Assembly: GCF_030272615.1 (NCBI RefSeq)
Contig: NC_081407.1
Coordinates: forward strand, 146,199,744 to 146,257,743
Direction: 5' to 3'
From: Cryptomeria japonica
Lineage: Eukaryota; Streptophyta; Pinopsida; Cupressales; Cupressaceae
DNA length: 58,000 nt
The notes under the pieces are model-generated. The model saw only the letters and a program-made list of their open reading frames with translations, was not told the DNA's origin and searched no databases. This document shows positions 12,076 through 21,765 of this stretch, piece after piece; the first letter of the stretch is position 1, and every line of letters begins with the position of its first letter. A program made the position numbers and the translations under genes.

Positions 12076-13298
12076 ATGTTGTGGGTCAGACGGCTTGGTC
12101 GTTGGTGCATGAAAGCATTGCATGAGTTCTACTTTAAAAATTTACATGAAATATTTTTAATTTATTTGATTCAGTGTTATTTGAAAAAAAGATTATCAAT
12201 GATTTTTCCTTTCTCCAAGAATTGGATCTAGGATCTTTCCATCAGATAATATGTAACATCCAATGACTAAATATTTTCTTTACAAATGCTTATTTTATTT
12301 AATTATCATCTGAGCGTGAATTATAATTTATATCTGTGCGGAAGTAGAAGATACAAGCCAAAGACTCTTGTGCAAGTAAATTTTGTAAGAGAAAACAAGC
12401 ATGCATTATCTTCAATGACATGGAAACAAGCTCATCAGCTCGCTAGAAGAGAAAAATTGGAGAAAAGCAAAGGAAAGTGTTAAAGGGTGATAAATACATA
12501 GAGAGTATGAAATACAAATAAACAATGTCTAGAGTGTGTGATGTGATATCTCTAATTTATGTCTGGAGGGACTAACTAGTTTTGGAATTCTTGGGAAACC
12601 TATTGGGCCACGCTTGGAGGAAATCAATGTGTGCATGCAAGGGCCACATTTTTTCTATTATGTGAATGATGCTTTTGCACCAAAGGATATTTGGAAGGTA
12701 ATATCCAAAAATTTCTATAGTGCATGGAACCAGAGTTGGTGGACTCGAAGCACTTTTTGGCTTCCAAAAGACCAAGAGTTTATGTACACAATCTCCCAAT
12801 AGAAGGGTGATTTAAAGCATTACCTCTCACCCCCATGACTATTCAGGAAGCACTTCCTCAGACAAAGGACTATTGGCATCCATGGGATCAAAGAAAAAAA
12901 TTGAATTGCATAGAATCTAGACGATGTGGCAGTGTCCTTTGTGAAGAACTCTGCACTATAATTGAAAATTCACGAGGGAAACTGCAAGATAGTGAACATA
13001 AATACATTCATGAAAAGTGCAAAGAATGGAACTTAGTTTGGGTGGGGCCAAGTCAGGTGGCTCCTCTAGAGGTTGACAAGATAGAAATTATATTAGGATT
13101 TGAAAAAGATCACAGTCGTGGAACTCCATGTGCGATTAGTCGATTGCATTGTTTGGGTAATGCATTCCAAATAGAGATAGTTACATACCATTTATCTATC
13201 TTGAAAGAATGTTATCCTGATGACATTAAATCAAAGTATTTTCTCTATTTTCTGGTATTGGTGGAGTAGAGGTTGCATTGCATCGACCTCGGATACAT
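12076..13298 (+). repeat. Left arm of the 1.22 kb inverted repeat
   Basis: Runs from ATGTTGTGGGTCAGACG to CTCGGATACAT and is matched base for base, with about one mismatch in twenty in the part compared, by the reverse complement of 13325-14546. The outer ~480 bp (12076-12557) are unassigned. The inner ~740 bp encode a DRM-like fragment reading on the plus strand. Confidence 0.93.
12558..13298 (+). pseudogene. DRM-type DNA methyltransferase fragment (left arm)
   Basis: DRM enzymes carry out de novo cytosine methylation in plant RNA-directed DNA methylation. Their catalytic domain is circularly permuted, so motifs VI-X precede motif I. In order I read: a GFG-type start near 12580, GPHFFYYVNDAFAPKDIW (about 12640), a YVHNLPIEG-type segment (12780), TIQEALPQTKDYWHPWDQR (12838), CKEWNLVWVG (13020), APLEVDKIEIILGFEKDHSRG (fewer than 20 conserved, 13060), R-hC-LGNAFQ (13140), YHLSILK (13189), then motif I FSGIGGVEVALHR in another frame (about 13245-13290). 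It breaks at motif I, so the motif IV catalytic Pro-Cys region is missing. Frameshifts near 12720, 12830 and 13220 and an in-frame TAG kill the protein. No intron is evident across about 740 bp. DRM1/2 versus DRM3-like ancestry cannot be told from this fragment. Confidence 0.85.
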
Positions 13299-13324
13299 AT
13301 TTCCACAGATACAACATAACTTAA
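13299..13324. other. Loop of the inverted repeat
   Basis: A 26 bp unpaired spacer (ATTTCCACAGATACAACATAAC...) separates the arms. RNA crossing both arms could form a stem of about 1.2 kb with this very small loop. Confidence 0.85.
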
Positions 13325-14062
13325 ATGTATCCCAGGTTGATGCAAAGCAACCTCTACTCCAGTGATCACCAAAAGATAGAGTACTTTAATTTAATGCCAT
13401 CAGGATAAAATGCTTTCAAGAAAGATAAATGGTATGCAACTGTATCTATTTGGAATGCATTACCCAAACAACGCAATCGATCAATCACGCATGAAGTTCC
13501 ATGAGTGTGATCTTTTTCAAATCCTAATATAATTTCTATCTTGTCAACCTCTAGAGGAGACAGCTGACCTTGCCCAACCCAAACTAAGTTCCATTCTTTG
13601 CACTTTTCATGATTGTATTTCTGTTTACTATCTTGCAATTTCCCTCATGAATTTTCAATTATAGTGTCCAGTTCTTCACGAAGGACACCACCACATCATC
13701 TAGATTCTATGCAATTCAATTTTTTTCTTTGATCCCATGGAGGCCAATAGTCCTTTGTCTGAGGAAGTGCTTCCTAAATAGTCATGGGGGTGAGAGGTAA
13801 TGCTTTAAATCGCCCTTCTATTGGGATATTATGTACATAACCTCTTGGTCTTTTGGAACCCGAAAAGTGCTTCGAGTCCACCAACTCTAGTTCCATGCAC
13901 TATAGAAATTTTTGGATATTACCTTCCAAATATCCTTTGGTGCAAAAGCATCATTCACATAATAGAAAAAATGTGGCCCTTGCATGCACACATTGATTTC
14001 CTCCAAGCATGGCCCAATAGGTTTCCCAGGAATTCCAAAACCAATTAGTCCCTCCGGACATA
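13325..14062 (-). pseudogene. DRM-type DNA methyltransferase fragment (right arm)
   Basis: This is the same gene segment as 12558-13298 on the opposite strand. Some parts are better preserved than in the left arm: the minus strand reads RGYVHNIPIEGRFKALPLTP through about 13860-13800 without a break, and KCKEWNLVWVGQGQLSPLE, LGFEKDHTHG, LGNAFQIDTVAYHLSFLK in the open frame at 13638-13366. It has its own lesions, including a TAG in TIQEALP near 13780. Neither arm encodes a working enzyme. Confidence 0.85.
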
Positions 14063-14546
14063 AATTAGAGATGTCACATCACACACTCCAGACAATGTTT
14101 GTTTGTATTGCATACTCTCTATGTATTTATCAACCTTTAACACTTTCCTCTACTTTTCTCTAAGTGCTCTCTTCTAGGCAGCTGATGAGCTTGTTTCCAT
14201 GTCATTCAAGATAAAGTTTTCTTGCTTTCTTCTATGAAATTTACTTGCACGTGAGTCTTCTTCTTGTATCTTCTGCTTCCACACAGATATAAATTATAAT
14301 TCATGCTCAAATGATAATTAAATAAAATAAGCATTTGTAAGGAAAAGATCTAGTCATTAGATGTTACATATTATCTGATGGAAAGATCCTAGATAATTCT
14401 TGGAGAAAGGAAACATCATTGATAATCTATTTTTGCAAATAACACTGAATCAAATAAATTAAAAAAATTTTATCCAATTTTTAAAAGTAGCTAAACTCAT
14501 GCAATGCTTTCATGCACCGATGGCCTAGACGTCTGACCCACAACAT
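13325..14546 (-). repeat. Right arm of the 1.22 kb inverted repeat
   Basis: Reverse complement of the left arm, from ATGTATCCCAGG (13325) to GACCCACAACAT (14546). The two arms differ mainly by C/T and G/A transitions. The right arm ends 327 bp from the CACTA 3' terminus. Confidence 0.93.
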
Positions 14547-14843
14547 CTGATACCATCGGAATTCCGACGGAAACTATAGACACATCTGACAAGGATGTTG
14601 TATGTTCGACGTCACTTCCTTGTCGGATAGTTGTCGATTCATTTTAGTGGGGGAGCGTCGGAATTCCAACCGTAACCGATGACTTTTTTGGCCGGAGGAG
14701 AAAATATAGCAGCCGTCGAAAGAGTTCATAATGTTGTCGGACTGCCGATGTAAATGGCATCGTCAGGAAGACTGATGATGAGTTTTCAACAATTACATTT
14801 GTTGGAAGTCCGACATGTTTTCATCAAACTTCTGACAATTAGC
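14547..14843. repeat. Right subterminal region of the CACTA element
   Basis: Dense in short motifs of the form ATCGGAATTCCGACGG, TTGTCGGATAG, GCGTCGGAATTCC, GCCGTCGAAAG, TGTCGGACTGCCGATG and GTCCGACATG on both strands. It is distinctly GC-richer than the neighbourhood. By analogy with En/Spm these are candidate transposase-binding repeats. Confidence 0.75.
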
Positions 14844-14873
14844 CGTCAAAAATTAGGCTAGAATGTACTAGTG
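14844..14873 (-). repeat. CACTA right terminal inverted repeat
   Basis: The plus strand ends ...GGCTAGAATGTACTAGTG, so the minus strand begins CACTAGTACATTC. It is followed directly by gct (14874-14876), the target-site duplication. Confidence 0.85.
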
Positions 14874-15392
14874 GCTTCAAATAGGGGCATTATAGGCAAT
14901 CCCTTAAGTGGTTGGTCCCTAACAGGATCTGTTCTTAATAGAAATTTTTGTAAAGATTTAACAGGCTTGGCTCCTAAAAGGGCGAACTTCAGAAGAGTTC
15001 AGAATACTTGTGGGTATTCATCCCCACCGTGGTTTTTCCCATTTGGGTTTCCATGTCAAAATCAGTGTTAAGTGTGAATTTTTTTGTGGTTATGTTTGCT
15101 ATGGTTAATTTTCTTAACTGCTAAATCCACTTAGATATGATAAGATGACCAAGAATAATCTGAAATGTGCTTTTACTTTTGTCAGTAAAGTATTTGCATG
15201 TTTTGGTTAAATGGTTTGAGAGTTTCGGAGTTGTTATACTATTATGCCAGTCAACCGCTATACCTGATAGTGATATTGCAGTTTGTAGTTTAGTATTTGA
15301 ACCAGTTAGTTCTGAGTTTTAATTGAGAGGTTGTTTTTGAGTTTGGTGAAATTTTAGTCATTTTTCTAGATCCTTATTGATTTATCATACCA
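14874..15392 (+). repeat. 5' LTR of copia 1, second part
   Basis: Resumes the LTR at GCTTCAAATAGGGGCATTATA and aligns with about 20728-21292 of the 3' LTR, ending TTATCATACCA. It lacks the C-run and CTCTCAATAGTTG stretch found at 21245-21265 of the 3' LTR. Short CTAACAGG/CTAATAGG motifs recur about every 20-25 bp across both parts of the LTR. Confidence 0.9.
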
Positions 15393-15397
15393 TCAAT

Positions 15398-15409
15398 TGG
15401 TATCAAAGC
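15398..15409 (+). other. Primer-binding site of copia 1 (initiator tRNA-Met type)
   Basis: TGGTATCAAAGC lies five bases after the LTR end. It matches the plant copia PBS consensus TGGTATCAGAGC with one change and primes minus-strand DNA synthesis in intact elements. Confidence 0.85.
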
Positions 15410-15456
15410 GTTTCAGGTCCTGTATTGTCTAAGCCTAACAGCTTGAGGTAAAAATC

Positions 15457-16455
15457 TTGAAGAACATGATGAAGAAAGAAGGTCTAAAGTTTAATAGGGA
15501 AAACTATCAAATATGGAGTGATAGAATGAAAATCTATATCAAGAGTCTAGGAAGTCAATACTGGGAACATATTGCTACTCAATATGTTGCACCTAGTGGG
15601 ATTATGTCTAGTGATCAAAAGAAAGAGAAAGAAGAAAATAATCAAGCATTGGAGGCCATTATCAGTTCTTTATCTGATTCAGAGTATGTTGATGTCCATG
15701 GTCTGGAGACTACTTATGATGTGTGGAAAAAACTTGAGGAAATCTATAGTGGTGATGAGCATGTGAATATTGCTAAAGAAGAGAGTCTGAGAGGTAAATT
15801 TGATGACATGTGGATGGTTGAAGGTGATAATATTCAATAGTATGGTCAGAGGATCAAGGAGATAGTCAGTGAGATCAAGAGTGTAGGTGGTAAAGTGGAG
15901 GATGCCACATTGGTTGGTAAGGTTTTAAGAGCCCTTCTACCAGTCTATGTTATCTGAGTTGCAGCCATTCAGGAGCTAAAGTCTCTTGATAAAACTAAGG
16001 TAACTCTTGACTCCATCATTGGTAAACTTACTGTATTTGAATTAAATGGTTATGATGGTAGTTCTCAAAAATCTGAATCTGCATTTAGAGCTACAGTTTC
16101 TAACCCACCTATGAGGAAAAGCAGAGATGTTAGTCATAGTTAAGAGTCTAGATCCAGTAGAGAAGTTGATGATGAAGACAGTCTGATTGAGCTTGAAGCA
16201 TTGTTGGCCAAGCGGATGCCCAAAGGTACCGGTAAGTACAATGGTAAATTACCTTTGAATTGTTTTTCATGTAACATGATTGGAAAAATTGTAGCTAATT
16301 GTCCTAATGGTGACAATGAGCACAAGCATGAGAAGTACAAGAAGTACAAAGGAAAAGGCAAAAGAGATTGTCTCATTGAAGTTGATGGTGGTATCACTAA
16401 TGAGGAATCTGAGGGAGATGCTAATGAAGACATTGTCTTTGTTACCATTAAATAG
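15457..16455 (+). pseudogene. Copia 1 gag (UBN2-type) with damaged zinc knuckle
   Basis: The N-terminus has the copia gag hallmark LKFNRENYQIWSDRMKIYI. The frame stops at TAG 15838-15840 and continues in frame as YGQRIKEIVSEIKSVGGKVED, with further stops (for example TGA in VYVI*VAAI and TAA near 16141). The C-terminal part (16201-16455) contains the knuckle CFSCNMIGKIVANC, in which the expected zinc-binding His is Lys. It ends at TAG 16453. Confidence 0.85.
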
Positions 16456-16479
16456 GAGACAACTCATCAGAAAGCATTA

Positions 16480-17809
16480 GTTTCTCGCATGGATAGTTAT
16501 GATTATTGGATCATAGATAGTGGTTATTCACATCACATGATCGGTGACCAAAGTAAATTTCTTACTTAAAAGGAATTTGATGGAGGAGTTGTGATATTTG
16601 GGAATGACTCACTCTGCATGGTAAAAGGAAAGGGAACCATTTCTCTTAATGGAAAGAGCACTGCAGATGATGTCTACTAAGTTGAAGGATTAAAGCACAA
16701 TCTTTTGAGTGTAGCTCAATTCAATGACAGAGGTTATCCATTGGAATTTAAAAATGGAATGTGCAAAATCTATGGAAGAAAAGGTGAATTGATTGCAACT
16801 GGCAAGAAGACAAAAGGTAACATGTTTCACCTAAATCCTAAAGTAGACAATAGTTGGCTTTGGCATCGGAGATTTTGTCATATAAATTTTGATAGCATTG
16901 TCAAGGTCATTAAGTCCAATTTGGTAAGAGGTTTGCCTCAATTGGACAAATCAGTGAATGCTTTGTGCAAGGAATGTCAATTAGGTCTCAAAAGAACATT
17001 TGTTAGATTTGGTTCATACAGATCTATGTGGACCAATAAGGACTAAAAATATTCAAGGTGATAGATATTTTATGATCTTCACTGATGATTTCTCAAGAAT
17101 GATGTGGGTCACATTCTTGGAGGACAAAACATAAGCCTTTAGTAGTTTCAAGGAATTCAGGGCCTTAGCTGAAAAGGAAAGTGGTAAGAAGATAAAGTGT
17201 TTGAGGGCTGATCAAGGTGGTGAATTTACTTCAGAGGAACTCACTAGATATTGTGAAGACAATGGAATTAAGAGGTAGATTTCTGCACCAGGGACACCAT
17301 AGAAGAATGGTATTGCAGAGAGGAAAAACTGGTCACTTGTTGAAGTTGCTAGAATGATTCTAATACAAGGAGGTGTAGCAAAAAAATTTTGGAGAGAAGC
17401 TATCAGCACAACTATCTACACTATAAACCAGATATTGGTAAAGAGAGGAAAGGATAAAACTCCTTATGAATAGTGGTATGGTAGATCACCTAATGTCAGT
17501 TATTTTAAGATCTTTGCCAGTAAATATTTTATCAAGAGAGGTGACTATATTAGTAATATTGTGGCTAAGACTGATGAAGGCATATTTCTTGGTTACTCCA
17601 CCAAGAGTAAGGCCTACAAATGTTACAACAACTGGACACAAAGAATCATTGAGAGTGTTGATGTCCAAGTAGATGAGTGTCCTAAAGTTTCAAGAGAAAC
17701 CAGTGAAGAAAAGAAGGAAGATGAACCTTACATTCTGATTTTGGAACTAGAACCGGTGAAGCCAAAAGCTGGTGAAGCGAATGTTGTAGTACTAGTTCAA
17801 CCAGAATAG
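16480..17809 (+). pseudogene. Copia 1 protease, GAG-pre-integrase and integrase remnants
   Basis: The protease motif WIIDSGYSHHM lies at about 16505. The GAG-pre-integrase follows (NSWLWHRRFCHINF, about 16850; LCKECQLGLKRT, about 16965). The integrase core has FTDDFSRMMWV (17082), a RADQGGEF block (about 17207) and NGIAERKN (about 17308), so the D,D,E residues are still present. It is interrupted by TAA/TAG at several points, including TAG at 17276-17278 and 17300-17302. A frame change occurs near 17550. Confidence 0.85.
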
Positions 17810-17881
17810 GTAGATTCAAAAGAAGATAATGATAGCGAGGAAGAAGAACCTGGAGATAATGATCATGTCATTCCAAGGTAT

Positions 17882-19527
17882 GTGAGACTCAATCATAAGC
17901 CTAACCAAATTATTGTAGATAAATATGTTGGAGTATTAATCAGAAGAAGAATTAGAGAAAATTATTGTATGATCTCCACTATTGAGCTTAGAACTGCTAA
18001 GGAAGCATTTGGAGATGATCACTGGATTAAAGCTATGGAAGAAGAGCCTGACCAGATTGAGAAGAACAATACATGGACCCTAGTACCCAGACCGGTGAAT
18101 AAAAATATGATAGGCACTAAATGGGTATTTAGGAAGAAAGTGAATGAAGATGGAGTAGTATTCAGAAACAAAGCAAGATTGGTACGCAAAGGTTATGCAA
18201 AGGAAGAAGGAGAAGACTATAGTGAGATATTTGCACTAGTTACTAGATTGGAAGGTGTTAGGACTCTACTTGCATTTGTAGCATATAAGGGATTCAAAGT
18301 ATATGAGATGGATGTGAAGTCAGCATTTCTAAATGGAATACTGGAAGAAGATGTATACATTGAGCAGCCAGATGGTTATGCTTTTACTGATGCAAAGGAT
18401 ATGGCATGTAAACTGCACAAGGCACTATATGGTTTGAAGAAAGCACCAAGAGTATGGTATGAAAGGCTATATTCACACCTGATGAAGATAGGTTTTCAGA
18501 GAACCAGTGAAGACAACAATATATATCTCAAATATGAAGGAGATAAGATACTGGTTAGTGAAGTGTTTGTGGATGATATCATATTTGGAGGTAGTGATGA
18601 CATGAGTGATGACTTTGCAAATGAGATGAAAAATTTATTTGAAATGTCTCTAGTAGGAGAGATAAAATTCTTCATAGGTTTGCAAATTCAGTAGATGAAG
18701 AGTGGTATTTTTATCACATAGTCTAAATATGTGAAAGAGGTATTGAATACATTTGGAATGAGTGACTGTAAACCAATTGGGACACCAATGGTTATAGGTT
18801 GTAAACTATTTAAGGAGGATGAAGCCACATCTGTTGATGAAAAGGAGTACAGATCAATGATAGGGAAACTGCATTATGTTGTTCACGGCAGACCGGATAT
18901 TTCTCATGTACTTGGTTTAGTTGCTAGATTTCAGAAGAATCCAAAGGAGACATACTTGATATAGAAACTAAAATGATATTCAAATATTTGAAAGGTACTA
19001 TTAACTATGGATTATGGTATCCATATGCAGGTAACTTTGATATGAAGGTTTATATAAATGCAGACTGGGCAGGTAATGTTGATGATATGAAGAGCACAAC
19101 CGGTGGTACATTCTTTCTTGGAGGAAGATTTGTATCTTGGAGCAGCAACTGCAAGAAGTAGAGTTGTATATCACAGTCCATTGCTGAAGGTGAATATGTT
19201 GTAGCATATATGAATTATACCCAGGCTATCTGGATGAAACACATTCTTGAAGGATTCAAGCTAAAGATTACAGATCGAGTAAAGATTTTATGTGACAACA
19301 CCAGTGCAATAAATATCTCAAAGAACCCGGTGTTGCATGCTAGAACCAAGCATATTGAGCCAAAATATAATTTCTTGAGAGAGAAAGTGCAGAGTACATA
19401 TGTGTTATTGGAGCATGTATCTACTAAGGAGCAGCTAGTAGATATCTTTAGTAAACCTCTTCCTAAGACTACTTTTGAGTATCTTAGAGGTCAGCTAGGG
19501 GTTGTGCCCCTACATGAGGTCAATTGA
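17882..19527 (+). pseudogene. Copia 1 reverse transcriptase and RNase H
   Basis: The RT (RVT_2 type) is open from about 17882 to 18694 and carries NTWTLVPRP, KWVFRKKVNEDG, KARLVRKGY, YEMDVKSAFLNG, LYGLKKAPRVWYE and the active-site region VFVDDIIFGG (YVDD with Tyr to Phe). After TAG 18692 the RNase H part continues in pieces: YRSMIGKLHYVVHGRPDIS, ADWAGNVDDMKSTTGG, LCDNTSAINISKNPVLHART, TKEQLVDIFSKPLPK, ending at TGA 19525. Other stops are TAG at 18962 and 19159. Confidence 0.9.
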
Positions 19528-19881
19528 GAAGATATGGAATACATCAGTTCTAGAGATAATTGAAGAATCTTGAAGAAGGATTGGTGTAGAGTGGAGCTAT
19601 TCCATAGGGGGGGCATCAAGTCGCAGATTGTTGATGTAGAATAGTGAAGTATGACACTGTATGTTTTACTTTCACTTTGACATTGTTGTCAAAGGGGGAG
19701 AAGAACTATATGATTATGGCAAGAAGAATTGTATGATTGATAGAGAAAAGATCTATAGCCAATTACCAGCTGAAGACATGGAGACTCGGTTGAAGGAGAC
19801 TACATAGTAAAATATAAAACAGGATTCCTATACACAATCATCACAATCAAGGGTATTTATATTTGGATTGACATCAATTCC

Positions 19882-19895
19882 AAAGGGGGAGATTA
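19882..19895 (+). other. Polypurine tract of copia 1
   Basis: AAAGGGGGAGATTA directly precedes the 3' LTR start TTGGCATTT. This is the plus-strand primer site in intact elements. Confidence 0.85.
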
Positions 19896-21292
19896 TTGGC
19901 ATTTGCGTGAAGATTGCATTGATGAACTATTATGTTGTCATTAATGTCAATTATAACCGGTAATGATGTTGTTATGATGTTGTTTTGAAACTAGTAGGTG
20001 AGATAGTGAAGGAAATTGGTATTACTTGAGAAGTAGTGAGATCACCCAGTAACCCTACCTATTGATGTGCTAAACCCTAACCGATGGACCTTGGTGAATC
20101 AGTTTTATTGGTTTATGATCAAATGATAAGTGGTAATGATTATGTCACATATGCATGTTTTATGTGAAGAGTTTCAAATGGTTTTTGATGCCTAGAGATA
20201 ACGGTTTTATCTTGGGAATGAGTGAGTACATTGCATGAAGTGGAAATCGCGCGATGAGTTACAAGGATTGATGAAGTCATGATCAAGGAGCGGTCGAGGT
20301 TGTCTTGAATAATGTGCAATGATTGCTATATAATCCAACGGTCATACTTGAACCGATTTGTTTGTAATCTCTATGAGATCTTAGGTTTGTGATGTGTTAC
20401 TGACCTATTATTTTTCTTATAAGGGTGATGAGTTGTTTTGTTGTAGTGTTGGCAATTTTGGTTAAGTATAAATGTGATTGGTTGTTGAACCAGAAAGTGT
20501 ATCTGGAGTATGTGTGAAAGCATATATGAGCATTGAAAGGATCTGATCAAGCAAAGTAGTATTATTCACCAGATCAGCAAACCCCTATTGTTCTCTAACA
20601 ATTACAACAGTCAAATCCCTTAATAGGGTAAGCTCTAACAGGCTTAGTGCTATTTAAATCCTCTAACCAGGTGATCCATTAGCTTGGATTTCAAATCCTC
20701 TACCGAGGTTACTCCTAACAGGGTATTGCTTCTAATAGGGCATTATAGTCAATCCCTTAACCGGGTGGTCCCTAACAGGATATGTTCTTAATAGGACTTT
20801 TTGTAAAGCTTTAACAGGCTTGACTCCTAACATGGTGAATGACAAAAGAGTTCAAAATACTTGTGGGTATTCATCCCCACTGTGGTTTTTCCCATTTGGG
20901 TTTCCCCATAAAAATCATTGTGTCAAGTGGTGAATGTTTTTGTGGTTATGTTTGCTATGGTTAATTTCCTTAACTGCTAAATCCACTTACATATGATAAG
21001 ATGACCGACAGTAATCTGAAATGTGCTTTTACTTTTGTTAGTAAAGTATTTGGATATTTTGGTGAAATGGTTTGAGAGTTTTAGAGTTGTTATATTGTTA
21101 TTCTCTTATAATAGTCAACCGGTATACCTGACAGTGATATTGCAATTTGTAGTTCTATATTTGAACCAGTCAATTCTGAGTTTGACTTGAGAGGTTGTTT
21201 TTGAGTTTGGTGAAAGTTTAGTTAGTTTTCTATCTATTGATTCACCCCCCCCTCTCAATAGTTGTCTAGATCCTTATTGATTCATCATACCA
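19896..21292 (+). repeat. 3' LTR of copia 1
   Basis: 1,397 bp, from TTGGCATTTGCGTGAAG to TCATCATACCA. A TATA-like CTATATAA is kept at 20326-20333. It preserves the empty target site of the CACTA insertion at about 20722-20738, and a degenerate array of CTAACAGG-like motifs at about 20608-20840. Confidence 0.9.
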
Positions 21293-21765
21293 GCAGTCAT
21301 ATTTAGTTTAATCCCCTTAAGCCATATGTCTCAATTACACACATCCCCTTAAGCCCCATGTCCTAATTAGTTAATTTCCCCTTAAGTCATGTCCTAGTTA
21401 ACTTAAATTCACCCTCTTATTTCCTATTTATAATAAATATCTAACTATTTTTTGTTGTTGTAGGTTTATCTTAGTTTTTTGTTGTTGGTGGCTTGTGAAA
21501 TGAGTTCATAAATCTTTAGAATTAAGTCAAGATTTCCAATGAATTCGCAAGCATCATTCTTTTGTTAAATATTTAGTTTTAATTTCTAATTTATTTATTT
21601 TTCAATGATAAATTATTAAATTGCTTTTAATAAATTTCAACTATTTTGTACTTCCATCTAGATTCTAATTTTATGTCCCCTTGAGCCATGTCTTATTTAT
21701 TTCAATCCCCTTCCTTGCCACATGTCCCAATTAGATAGATAGATCCACTTACAATTTTACTTGTA
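21293..21765. repeat. Tandem array of ~0.5 kb units (right part)
   Basis: Resumes unit 2 (GTCATATTTAGTTTAATCCCC, like 4939-4965) and runs into a partial unit 3, with TACTTCCATCTAGATTC at about 21648 and CACATGTCCCAATTAGATAG at 21719. With 5219-5421 it reconstitutes a unit of about 0.5 kb, showing that the copia element landed inside this array. Confidence 0.75.

Larger units (their letters stand above)
6258..14873. mobile_element. CACTA (CMC/EnSpm) DNA transposon, 8,616 bp, non-autonomous, with captured gene hairpin
   Basis: The left end is CACTAATACG... and the right end ...GTACTAGTG. Its terminal inverted repeats extend imperfectly for about 30 bp. The flanks are tct (6255-6257) and gct (14874-14876). 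The empty site is preserved in the 3' LTR of the same copia (GGGTATTGCTTCTAATAGGG near 20725), which shows gct as the original 3 bp target, the CACTA-family length. Both subterminal regions are rich in CGTCGG/GTCGGAATTC-type repeats, as in other CACTA elements. I see no TNPD/TNPA-like transposase frame, so it would need transposase from elsewhere. It carries a 1.22 kb inverted repeat of a DRM methyltransferase fragment. Confidence 0.88.
5422..21292 (+). mobile_element. Ty1/copia retrotransposon 1, decayed, 5' LTR split by a CACTA element
   Basis: The LTRs begin TTGGCATTT and end ATCATACCA. The 3' LTR is 1,397 bp. The 5' LTR totals about 1,350 bp once the 8.6 kb insert is subtracted. The internal part (15393-19895) has a PBS, gag, protease, integrase, RT and RNase H in copia order, then a purine tract. 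The flanking 5 bp (ccttg and gcagt) do not match, so no target-site duplication is visible. The two LTRs differ at roughly one base in ten in the stretch compared, so this is an old insertion. It landed in unit 2 of the 0.5 kb tandem array. Confidence 0.9.

Noticed and set aside
12286-12483. 65-codon frame upstream of the DRM fragment in the left arm
   Set aside because: The right arm copy has different stops and indels here, and I see no DRM match, so I do not call it coding.
13821-14048. 75-codon plus-strand frame in the right arm (and 12799-12572 minus in the left)
   Set aside because: They are antisense shadows of the DRM coding strand.
5417-21297. Target-site duplication for copia 1
   Set aside because: The five bases on each side (ccttg and gcagt) do not match. 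Old mutation or an altered end is likely, so none is claimed.
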